Counted from the stretch's first letter, positions 1 through 6,278 are shown. The stretch is 6,632 nucleotides of DNA from Candidatus Competibacteraceae bacterium (GCA_012032855.1 JAAUQA010000187.1:1-6632), one strand, 5' to 3'. Notes: a model not told the origin generated them from the sequence alone. Numbers and translations are program-made.

Positions 1-320
1 GGCGATCGAGTGCTAGTAAACGGCACGCTGGGGAGTCGAGGAATTGCTGGGCTGGGGCAAGGTGCAGCAGCGGTTTCGTGGCCGCTATGGCCGCCATCCC
101 GTCGTGGAAGCGCGTATCCGCGAAACCCGCAGATGCCATTGAACTCGACATCAAAAGCGTCAGTGTCGGTGCAACGGCTTTTTTCATCACCAAGGATGGT
201 CGGCAATACATGGAAGGTGCACGTCTGAGCAGTGGCTATTACATCAAGACCATCGCGCACGATCGTATCGTGCTGACCCGCAACAACCGTGACTACGCCT
301 ACTACCTGGGAGGCAAATGA
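1..320 (+). pseudogene. sctD: SctD (YscD/PrgH family) inner-membrane ring protein, C-terminal part, frame broken twice
   Basis: This is the 3' end of an inner-membrane ring protein of the T3SS basal body; the window cuts off its start. The coding signal moves through three frames. Bases 1 to about 30 read GDRVLVNGTL in frame 1. About 34-125 read EELLGWGKVQQRFRGRYG in frame 2. From 129 to the stop at 318-320, frame 3 gives DAIELDIKSVSVGATAFFIT and EGARLSSGYYIKTI. Removing one G from GGGG (30-33) and one C from CCC (126-128) joins all three into one peptide of about 105 residues. It has the usual SctD ending: a small periplasmic ring-building fold, then a DG..Y.EGA.L..GY.I..I..D.I strand pattern. 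The stop overlaps the sctE start (ATGA). The family call rests on the pattern and on the position directly before sctE. Whether the frame breaks are real cannot be told from one sequence. Confidence 0.72.
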
Positions 321-556
321 TGGAACAGCAACCGGCTTATCTCGATATCGAATTGGCCTTGCAAAACGACGCAAGCGGTGCCTATCAGCGCCAGCTGGTC
401 GATGAATTCCGCAGTAATGCGCAACTGATTCGGCGGGAATTGAATCGAGGCGTTAGCCCGACCGAATATCAGCGCCTTGATCAGCTGCTCAAGGCATTGG
501 ATGCAGCCAGCAACGCTGTCGAGGTGCTGGGGCCGCGTTTGCGGGCCCGGACCTAA
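317..556 (+). CDS. sctE: SctE (YscE/EscE/SsaE-like) needle co-chaperone
   Basis: A 79-residue helical protein starting in the ATGA overlap with sctD; a second Met at 320 is an alternative start. The pattern YLDIELALQNDASGAYQRQL, then a basic stretch, then NRGVSPTEYQRLDQLLKALD and AASNAVEVL matches the short two-helix YscE-type family. It has the helix-breaking G-V-S-P and the 'Y..L..LL.AL.AA..V' second helix. In Ysc-type systems YscE pairs with YscG in the cytosol to hold the needle subunit monomeric. Finding it two genes upstream of a SctG-like protein, with the needle candidate between, fits that role exactly. The length is close to the family's usual 65-80 residues. No frame break is seen. 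A Met at the very start is the only sensible one, since translation looks coupled to sctD. Confidence 0.75.
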   Translation: MMEQQPAYLDIELALQNDASGAYQRQLVDEFRSNAQLIRRELNRGVSPTEYQRLDQLLKALDAASNAVEVLGPRLRART

Positions 557-591
557 GGTGACGTTGCAATACCCATTGGTTTTCAGGAATG

Positions 592-609
592 CGCGCGGCG
601 CGCCGCGCG
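592..609. repeat. 18-bp perfect GC palindrome in the sctE-sctF gap
   Basis: The sequence CGCGCGGCGCGCCGCGCG equals its own reverse complement over 18 bases and consists only of G and C. It lies in the 183-base non-coding gap between sctE and the needle candidate. No T-run follows, so it does not look like an intrinsic terminator. It could form a cruciform or RNA hairpin, or be a protein-binding site. No promoter boxes could be assigned with confidence in this gap. Confidence 0.6.
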
Positions 610-739
610 GCGAGGATGGCCACCGGACAATTCCCGGCGCTGCTGTGAGCGAGGCGGCCATAAGCTGTCCGCCCAGCTGGGGCGAGTCCATAGTGAATTT
701 CGATGATCCATTGAACCGTAACTAACAGAGGACACGACC

Positions 740-949
740 ATGGCTGATATCGCTGGCTTTCAAGCAACCGCCGACAAATTGCTTGCCGATCAAATCGCAA
801 TGCAGGAAATCGGCATGACCTACAGCTCCGAATCCACCAATGAAAAAACCAAGTTCGACACCGTAATGTCCGGTATCGAACGCCAAGGCGCGATTGGTGA
901 ATCGATTTCGAAGCTGAGCAATACCCAATCCCAGCAAATTACCCAGTAA
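740..949 (+). CDS. Candidate needle subunit SctF (small secreted T3SS protein)
   Basis: A 69-residue protein with a clear ribosome site (AGAGGA about 7 bases before ATG 740). It sits between sctE and sctG, whose products in Ysc-type systems chaperone the needle subunit, and its size is near that of needles (70-85 residues). It has no Cys, no Trp and no signal peptide and is Gln/Ser/Thr rich. The central segment QIAMQEIGMTYSSESTNEKT, followed by F.TVMSGI, loosely follows the needle's second helix pattern (Q..L....Y...S...K..K...SGI). It lacks an obvious P-(S/D)-D-P turn and has an extra tail of about 20 residues, so family membership is inferred mainly from position. Residues 20-33 resemble the C-terminal part of SctI (A..E.G..YSSEST). 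It could instead be another small secreted component. A hairpin lies just downstream. Confidence 0.55.
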   Translation: MADIAGFQATADKLLADQIAMQEIGMTYSSESTNEKTKFDTVMSGIERQGAIGESISKLSNTQSQQITQ

Positions 950-972
950 TTGCTGGTTGGGACGGCTGCGAT

Positions 973-1019
973 GCCCTGCTGTTCAGCGAACCGATTCGAG
1001 GTTTGCCAAGCAGCAGGGT
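973..1019 (+). promoter_or_regulatory. Nested RNA stem-loop between the needle candidate and sctG
   Basis: The arms CCCTGCTG (974-981) and CAGCAGGG (1011-1018) are perfect 8-base complements, extendable by two G-U wobbles and a U-A pair. Inside them GCGAACC (986-992) pairs with GGTTTGC (1000-1006) with one wobble, closing a 7-base loop. Only a short TTT follows, so this is not a strong terminator. A leaky attenuator or a 3'-end stabiliser that lets the upstream subunit gene be expressed above the downstream genes is the likely role. This is inference from the fold and position. Confidence 0.5.
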
Positions 1020-1056
1020 TTACCGGAATACCGACAACCAATGAGGAACCGCTCCG

Positions 1057-1422
1057 GTGGAAATACGTGCTGAATTGTTGAGAACCCTATCCCAAGTCGG
1101 CTACATGGCTTGCTTCAAAGGGCTGGTGCAGGAAGGGCAAGTGATCATGGATGGCATTCGAGCCGTGCGGGAGCAGCAAGTACCCGTGCTGGTGGGAGTG
1201 GCTATCGCGCGCATCAGCGCCGGCTGTTACGAGGAAGCGATTGAACTGCTCCGCGATGAAGTGCTGCCCGCAGAGCCTGAGCATATGACGGCCAAATGTT
1301 TTCTCGGCTTAGCCATGAAACAGATCGGTCAAACCACGGAGGGCGATCGTTTGTTAGAAGAAGTGATTAACCGGGGCAATTCTGATGAGCAGACCATCGC
1401 CAAAGCGTATCTGCTTCCCTGA
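1057..1422 (+). CDS. sctG: SctG (YscG/SsaH/EscG-like) TPR needle chaperone
   Basis: A 121-residue all-helical protein with degenerate tetratricopeptide repeats. The clearest are residues of the form PVLVGVAIARISAGCYEEAI and the following EHMTAKCFLGLAMKQIGQT, each with the TPR spacing A..G.YEEA and A..GLA....G. YscG-type chaperones cup the hydrophobic C-terminal helix of the needle subunit together with YscE in the cytosol. The order sctE-needle-sctG supports the same trio here. The start is GTG 1057, chosen because GAGGA (1043-1047) lies at correct spacing. The ATG at 1041 is in another frame and stops after ten codons. The sequence is in frame throughout. A general T3SS TPR chaperone is the alternative, but the length and operon slot favour SctG. 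Confidence 0.7.
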   Translation: MEIRAELLRTLSQVGYMACFKGLVQEGQVIMDGIRAVREQQVPVLVGVAIARISAGCYEEAIELLRDEVLPAEPEHMTAKCFLGLAMKQIGQTTEGDRLLEEVINRGNSDEQTIAKAYLLP

Positions 1423-1484
1423 TTCGCGAGGCGCGTTTGACGGTCACGGCTTAGCCGGGCCAGCATAAACGCGAAGGCGGCAAC

Positions 1485-2155
1485 ATGTCCGAATCTATTG
1501 CAGCGGTCCAAGCCATTGCCGAAGCAACCTTCGCCAGGAGCAGTGGACTTCCCCCACACCTCCTCAACCTGCTGATGCGGCGCGGTTTGAGGCCACCCTG
1601 GATGCCCCGACTGAGGCGGAACCATTGCCCCCTATCGACGATATCGTGGTAGCAGAACCCAGCGCCAAAGCCGGCGAGTTCGGCGATAAGCTGATGAGCG
1701 GCGTCGTGCAAATGGATCAAAATTACCAAAAAATTATGGATCGGTTGTTCGAATGGCCCAGTTTCAGAACGTATCTGCAACAACAGTCGCCAAGCGCGGG
1801 CGGTGATCAAGTGATCCATCACAGCACGTTGGATACTCGGGTTGACGCATCACCCGATTTCGATGCCTACATGGACCTAACCATTGCTTCCGGAAATGAA
1901 GCGGATACCGCCCCCGTACACCACAGCAACTTGAATACCGATGAGACGGCAGCGGCTATTGAAGAATACTCCGACAAGCTCCAAGCGATACAAGAGCGCA
2001 ACAAGGCGATTTATGAAGCCGGCCTTGAGTATTCAAGCGAATCGACACGCTGGTATCTGAGCACGGAATTTTGGTTAACCAAGGTCCGCATTTTGACGTC
2101 GGCTGTTTCCCAGACCAGCCAAGGCTTGACTACCCTATTCCGCAGTGGAGGCTGA
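1485..2155 (+). CDS. sctI: SctI (YscI/PrgJ-like) inner rod protein, long form, one frame break near 1534
   Basis: The C-terminal segment LTKVRILTSAVSQTSQGLTT plus LFRSGG has the inner-rod signature of YscI/PrgJ proteins (amphipathic helix, then S-V/Q-T-...-L-L/F-R/K-S ending). The position after sctG agrees. The uninterrupted frame begins only at a TTG (1625). Upstream in the same frame coding continues as QEQWTSPTPPQPADAARFEA. An ATG at 1485, preceded by the purine-rich AAGGCGG, opens MSESIAAVQAIAEATFA in a different frame. Adding one C to the CC at 1534-1535 fuses the two into 223 residues. That is about double the usual rod length of 80-120. The N-terminal half is Pro/acid rich with two HHS.L.T segments (HHSTLDT, HHSNLNT). 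The rod connects the export gate to the needle and helps set the substrate switch. The frame break may be a sequencing error. Confidence 0.68.
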
Positions 2156-2227
2156 TGCTCGCACCCAAAACCGGGCCAACCGACACTGTTTTCATGCACC
2201 GCCTAACCGGGCTGAATGAGCCCATCC

Positions 2228-2232
2228 AGGAG
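2228..2232 (+). promoter_or_regulatory. Ribosome binding site deciding the start of the DUF1521 protein
   Basis: AGGAG lies 9 bases before ATG 2242. This strong site points to a start well upstream of the uninterrupted frame (TTG 2465), which has no such site. It is a main reason for treating the gene as frame-broken rather than short. Confidence 0.65.
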
Positions 2233-2241
2233 ACGTCAGAG

Positions 2242-3865
2242 ATGAATATGACTGTGTCTATAACCACAACAATCTCCACCAACCAACCGCTTACGCTGGG
2301 TCAGGGAATCCGGGTATAACCGATCCGTTGTTCAACAACGGAACGACTGCACAAAGTAATGTCTTGCTAGACGAGCGCGCACCGACCAGCAGTTACCGTG
2401 GCGTATTCGACCGTATCTCCGACTCCATAAACGGCGATGAAGAGATCGGCGAGCTGTTTCCGAGTTGTCCGAAGCGGCTGACGAACTGGACGAGTTGGCC
2501 GATCAATTGCGCGGACAACAAGACAGTGGTGCATTCGACGAGGTGGAAGCGGCGATCGATCAGCTCAAGGCGGCGCTCGATAAGTTGAGCGAGGATCCGA
2601 GCGATAGCGAAGCGATGATGGATGCGAAATACGCCGCTATCGAACTGAAACGGACGGTGGCCGGGTTGGAAGGGCAAATCCCGGACGACGCCTTTGAAGC
2701 ATTGCAAAATGCCGTTGCTGAATTCGAGGATGTGACCGATGCCTTCGTGCGTGCGCCTTATCGGACCGATGGTGCGGATATTTTGAAAGAGGCCCTGCCG
2801 GAAGTGCTGGATAAGTTGGAAGGCGTGACCGAGGCATTGCAACAACTCAGCGATGATAGTACCTCATCCAGTAGCACTCAACGCTCATCGACCAGCGCGC
2901 CCGACAGCACGACCAGTGGAGCAGCACAAAGCATGCTGGAAGCCGTTGAGGAATTAGACGATCTGTGTGACCAACTCAAAGGCGAATTGAGTGGGGCCGA
3001 ATTCCGCGCTGTTGAGCACGCGATTGACGAGTTGCGCGCAGCCGCTGAACAGTTGGCGCAGAATCCTGACGATCCCGAAGCAGGCCAGGCTTTTGAAGCC
3101 GCCGCCCAGCAATTGAAAGAAGCCGTCGAGGGTCTTGAAGATGTTGCCGATTCCGGGTACTTGAACGACAACGGGATGTATAAAGCGCTGCAACATGCTG
3201 CCGATGAGTTCGAAAAAGCGGCGGATGCCCTGAACATCGGTTCCGAGCAGTCGCCCGACGAACTGGCGGACAAGATGGACGCTGTGACTGAGGCATTGAG
3301 CGAAGTCACCGATAATCTTGAAAACCTCGGCCCATCACGAGGCAGCACCACTAGCAATGCCTCCAACAGCTCCTGGCAGGTCGATCAGGAGAATAACACC
3401 ATTCAGCTGGATAACGGCTACGAGCTGAGCTTCGATAACGAGCGTCAGTCCTGGCATATCAAAGATGCTGACGGCAATGAAGTGAATATCTGGGGCGATC
3501 CGCACGTCAAGGAAAACGATGGTGGCAAGTGGGACTTCAAGCAGGATTCGACCTTTGTTCTGGATGACGGCACCAAGATCACTGTGCATACCAGCCCCAC
3601 CGGAAATGGTCAAACCGTTACCGACACGGTGACGATCACCAAGGGCGATCAAGCCATCCAAGTGACCGGTATAGCCAATAACAACGTGCAGATCAGCGAA
3701 GTCATGAGTAACGGTGAGGAGCTCGACGCCGCCCATAATGACGGTTACGTCTTCTATGAGGAAAACGGTGTGGACGACTGGACCAACGAGAACGGTGACA
3801 CCATCACCGCCAATCAGGCCATGGGCAACGCTATACAGAATGAAGTCGAGGTGGTCGAGCGTTAA
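2242..3865 (+). CDS. Putative T3SS-secreted protein with two helical repeats and a C-terminal DUF1521 (MIIA, NopE-like) self-cleaving domain; two frame breaks
   Basis: As reconstructed it is about 541 residues. It starts MNMTVSITTTISTNQPLTLG, a Ser/Thr-rich, secretion-signal-like N-terminus. Two helical acidic repeats follow: bases 2459-2856 (AADELDELADQLRG...) and 2930-3330 (AVEELDDLCDQLKG...), separated by a Ser/Thr-rich linker. The C-terminal domain (about 3374-3862) carries WGDPHVK, then GGKWDFKQDSTFVLDDGTKI and a late NGDTITAN strand. This is the layout of DUF1521, the domain of Bradyrhizobium NopE1/NopE2 and a Vibrio coralliilyticus protein. In those it cuts itself between D and P of GDPH when calcium or another divalent metal is added. 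The D-P bond here would fall at 3499/3500. Frame breaks lie at GGG 2304-2306 (or 2312-2314) and TTT 2457-2459; one added base at each restores one frame. The uninterrupted frame alone is TTG 2465-3865, 466 residues. A secreted effector is most likely; a translocator or tip role is possible. Confidence 0.75.
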
Positions 3866-3888
3866 TTGCCTGTTTCCCCTGCGCTGCT

Positions 3889-3917
3889 CCGCGCCGCCGT
3901 ACTGTATTGTGGCGCGG
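3889..3917 (+). repeat. Inverted repeat in the gap before sctJ
   Basis: CCGCGCC (3889-3895) and GGCGCGG (3911-3917) are perfect 7-base complements around a 15-base loop, just after the stop of the DUF1521 gene. No T-run follows. It may form an RNA hairpin that separates expression of the secreted protein from the ring and platform genes, but chance pairing in GC-rich sequence cannot be excluded. Confidence 0.3.
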
Positions 3918-3956
3918 GGTGGGCGGATCATCCCACTGACTCAGCAGGTCCAAGCT

Positions 3957-4829
3957 ATGACCGGTTTACAGGGTTTCTTATCCAGGGAACAGTTTTGCAA
4001 ACGAGCTATTCTCAGCGTTTTACTGTTGGCAATCATCCTGCTGGCAGGCTGCAAAATGGAACTGTATAGCCAGTTGCCGGAGAATGATGCCAACGACATG
4101 ATGGCTATTTTGCTGCGTAACGGGATCAATAGCGAGAAAATCCCCGAAAAGAAAACCGGCACTTTCGCGATCCATGTGCAGCAGGGCCAGATGCCGACAG
4201 CGGTGGCTTTACTCAAGGGGCAGGGCTTTCCCAAGGAGAAACATGCCAGCATGAAGGACCTGTTCAAAAAAGAAGGATTGATTTCCTCGCCCTTGGAAGA
4301 ACGCATTCGGTTTATTTACGGACTGTCGCAAGACGTGCAGGAAACGCTATCCCGCATCGACGGCGTAATTACCGCTCGCGTCCATATCGTATTGCCGGAA
4401 AACGACCCATTCACCGACCGGGTCAAACCGTCCTCCGCTTCCGTATTCATCAAATATCTGCCGGAAAGTCACTTGGAGGACATCAAATCCGAGATCAAGC
4501 TGATTGTCGAAAAGAGCATCGAGGGCTTGAGTTATGACAAGGTCTCGGTGGTCATGCTACCGGCGGAGATTCCGGAAATCACACTACAAAGTGGCTCATT
4601 CGCTGGAATAACGGAACTGAATACCCTCAAGGCGATGGTCTGGGGAATGGGGGGCGTGCTCATTGTGACGCTTGGCGGGTGCGGCTATCTGGGCTGGCGG
4701 CTGTATCGCCAACCGCCCAGCGACCCGATGGCCGCTGGAGGCACAGCGACCAAGAAGCGTTCTGCACAGTTATTAAATCTATCCTGGCGTCGCCCGAATG
4801 CCCAATCCAGAAGCTACCGCAGTTCCTGA
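3957..4829 (+). CDS. sctJ: SctJ (YscJ/PrgK/MxiJ family) inner-ring lipoprotein
   Basis: A 290-residue lipoprotein that forms the periplasmic inner ring of the basal body with SctD. A type II signal peptide (basic CKRA, then the hydrophobic LSVLLLAIILLAGC) puts the lipidated Cys at residue 32. Next comes the hallmark MELYSQLPENDANDMMAILL, with the ring-building motif 1 (residues about 35-80, including GINSEKIPE). Further family signatures are PLEERIRFIYGLSQDVQETL, then IDGVITARVHIVLPENDPF and SASVFIKYLPE. A C-terminal membrane helix (about residues 225-247, GMGGVLIVTLGG) is followed by a basic cytosolic tail. The start ATG 3957 has AGG 8 bases upstream and gives a proper signal peptide; the open frame reaches farther upstream but overlaps the previous gene. 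The tail is long for the family (about 245 residues usual) and overlaps sctK by 32 bases, so its last part may be shifted. Confidence 0.93.
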   Translation: MTGLQGFLSREQFCKRAILSVLLLAIILLAGCKMELYSQLPENDANDMMAILLRNGINSEKIPEKKTGTFAIHVQQGQMPTAVALLKGQGFPKEKHASMKDLFKKEGLISSPLEERIRFIYGLSQDVQETLSRIDGVITARVHIVLPENDPFTDRVKPSSASVFIKYLPESHLEDIKSEIKLIVEKSIEGLSYDKVSVVMLPAEIPEITLQSGSFAGITELNTLKAMVWGMGGVLIVTLGGCGYLGWRLYRQPPSDPMAAGGTATKKRSAQLLNLSWRRPNAQSRSYRSS

Positions 4830-5484
4830 GCGGGCGCTTCTCGCAGCGGTTTGTGAGTTCAATTTGCTGCCCAGCCAGTTTCTCCATAACAGTTGGCTGG
4901 AATCACTACCACACGGTGAAGTGCTAACCAAATTGCGTGACTGCTCGCGGGTACGGCTGCAACTGTCGCAGTATTTATTGAAGCAGTTTGGGTTGCAAAA
5001 CCAGTATTGCTTTGCGATTGAAGAACCATTACTACGCATCGCTTTACTGCCGGGAGCGGATATTGCCGCACTGGCGCTTCATGCCGGTCTTTGCCGTTAT
5101 AGTCGGCAAATCCAGCACACCGTGTTGCGTGAGGAAGTCTTGTCGCTGCGCGAACAACTGGGCGAAGACGCCTATCTATTCGCCTTAAAACGTGCGCCGT
5201 TTTTGGCCCCGCCGCTGGATAGTTCCACTGATCGATCCTGGAATGCGGCCCACTGTCGCAAGCAGGTGCGGCGTGCCGGACTCGATTGTCTGAGTTGTGC
5301 ATTCAAAGACCAGGCAGCGGGGTTGCTGCAGCGCCTGATATTGAAGCTGCCCCGGCATTGGCAAGACGACATTACCAATCCACCCTGGCGGATGAGTCAG
5401 CAGCAGGCGCAAACCCTGCTCGCCAAACTGATGATCGAGTTGAATTTGATAGAGCATAGCCATGCCGACCTTCCTCAGACGTAA
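4798..5484 (+). CDS. sctK: SctK (YscK/OrgA-like) sorting-platform protein
   Basis: A 228-residue soluble protein between sctJ and sctL, the usual SctK slot. The N-terminal CEFNLLPSQFLHNSWLESL matches the family's 'FN..P..YLH.SW' pattern, and the middle ALHAGLCRYSRQIQHTVLRE is typical of SctK (L..G...Y...I...I.). SctK links the SctQ pods to the SctD cytosolic ring and is needed to assemble the sorting platform that selects and orders substrates. The start ATG 4798 lies inside the end of sctJ with no good ribosome site, and an in-frame stop lies at 4774-4776. Translation is probably coupled to sctJ; a base error near the sctJ tail could hide a better start. SctL begins 23 bases before its stop. 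Confidence 0.78.
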   Translation: MPNPEATAVPERALLAAVCEFNLLPSQFLHNSWLESLPHGEVLTKLRDCSRVRLQLSQYLLKQFGLQNQYCFAIEEPLLRIALLPGADIAALALHAGLCRYSRQIQHTVLREEVLSLREQLGEDAYLFALKRAPFLAPPLDSSTDRSWNAAHCRKQVRRAGLDCLSCAFKDQAAGLLQRLILKLPRHWQDDITNPPWRMSQQQAQTLLAKLMIELNLIEHSHADLPQT

Positions 5485-6088
5485 ATCAGTCATACCGGAG
5501 CTAGCGCCTGGTCTGCGCGTGTTAAAGGCAGAATCCTACGGCGAGTTTGAGCAGGCCAGCACGGTGTTGGAACAAGCCCAGCGGGAAGCGACAAAATTAC
5601 GCGCGGATGCGGAAAGCGCGTATACCGAAGCGAAGGAGCGAGGTTATCAAGAGGGATTCGCCCAGGGCCAAGCGAAGGCAGCGGAACACATATGGCAACT
5701 CGGCACCGCAACCGCTGATTATTTGGGTGCTCTCGAACGACAACTGGCGTCGATTGTTATGGAGGGCATACGCCGCATCATGGGAGAGTTCGACCAGGAG
5801 ACAAAAGCCCTAGCAGCAATTAGCAATGGGCTGCAACTGCTCCGCCGGGATCAGCGGGTTACTCTGCGTGTCGCGCCTACTGCTGAAGCTATGCTGAAGA
5901 AACGGCTTACCGAATTGCCGATTGATCCCGACTTGATTGACATCGTCACAGACAATCGCCTCGAACCTGAAGCCTGTATTCTCGAGTCCGAAATCGGTAT
6001 TGTCGATGTCGGTATCGATACCCAGTTAGAGGCGCTGCAACGGTTCTTGGAAGATCAGCTCAATGATCAGCGGCAGTTATCTGAGTGA
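5462..6088 (+). CDS. sctL: SctL (YscL/FliH family) ATPase stator
   Basis: A 208-residue peripheral stator protein that joins the SctN ATPase to the SctQ-SctK platform. The order is family-typical. A short N-terminus (KSVIPELAPGLRVLKAESY) is followed by a charged coiled coil (about residues 30-85: QAQREATKLRADAESAYTEA) with the Gly-spaced GYQEGFAQGQAKA segment. The C-terminal globular half ends with ACILESEIGIVDVGIDTQLE plus AL, the strongly conserved FliH/YscL motif. The frame is clean. It overlaps sctK by 23 bases, pointing to coupled translation. The ATPase gene does not follow in this window, so the remaining T3SS genes must be elsewhere. Confidence 0.92.
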   Translation: MPTFLRRKSVIPELAPGLRVLKAESYGEFEQASTVLEQAQREATKLRADAESAYTEAKERGYQEGFAQGQAKAAEHIWQLGTATADYLGALERQLASIVMEGIRRIMGEFDQETKALAAISNGLQLLRRDQRVTLRVAPTAEAMLKKRLTELPIDPDLIDIVTDNRLEPEACILESEIGIVDVGIDTQLEALQRFLEDQLNDQRQLSE

Positions 6089-6149
6089 GTTGCGTCAAGT
6101 AAGACTCCAGACCATCCATCAACTCAGCGAACATATCTCGTTTACTCAT
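6060..6149 (-). pseudogene. Antitoxin remnant (partner of RelE/HigB-like toxin), truncated
   Basis: Read on the minus strand from CAT 6147-6149, the product begins MSKRDMFAELMDGLES. I recognise this as the opening of short antitoxins ('MSKR..FAEL..G.') that follow RelE/HigB-type toxins. Likeness ends near base 6102, and the remaining residues run into the complement of the sctL 3' end, so the gene is cut off. Its ATG overlaps the toxin stop (ATGA), the usual arrangement of such pairs. It has no DNA-binding helix left and is not expected to work. Confidence 0.5.
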
Positions 6150-6267
6150 TGTATCAGGTCACCCGCCGTCGGATGATCAAGCAGGGGGGCTTGCAAGGCA
6201 CGGTATTCATCGTCGTTTAGATAGTTTGTCAACAGTCTTGAAAGAAGCGGAGCTTCAACAAATACAT
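6146..6267 (-). pseudogene. RelE/HigB-like toxin remnant, internally deleted
   Basis: On the minus strand the frame ending at 6146-6148 gives APLLSRLLTNYLNDDEYRAL, then QAPLLDHPTAGDLI, then stop. This is the N-terminal third of RelE/HigB-type mRNA interferases (pattern LSDDEYRALQ..L...P.AGD.IPG.GG.RK.R). The family continues for about 70 more residues holding the catalytic basic residues. Here the chain stops right after AGDLI and the antitoxin start follows, so the catalytic part is gone. The likely start is the ATG complementary to 6265-6267; adding one base to the AAA at 6260-6262 (TTT on the minus strand) brings it in frame as MYFVEAPLL. The piece is about 40 codons instead of 105-115. 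It marks a scar between sctL and the MoxR gene. Confidence 0.6.
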
Positions 6268-6278
6268 GGGCTGCATCA

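Noticed and set aside
302..800. Minus-strand open frames over sctE and the following gap
   Set aside because: They are shadows of the + strand frame. They carry no ribosome site or family pattern, and part of each lies in non-coding sequence around the GC palindrome.
3491..3508. GDPH as the start of a von Willebrand type D domain
   Set aside because: Type D domains are Cys-rich; this domain has no Cys, and the flanking W...GGKWDFKQDSTFVL.DGTKI pattern fits DUF1521 instead.
3335..3931. A 198-codon open frame on the minus strand across the DUF1521 region
   Set aside because: It lies opposite a strongly supported coding frame, its product has no recognisable pattern, and the open frame follows from the codon bias of the + strand gene.
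3714..3956. Upstream extension of the sctJ frame
   Set aside because: It overlaps the end of the DUF1521 gene, reads as non-protein-like sequence, and would bury the lipoprotein signal peptide. ATG 3957 is the sensible start.
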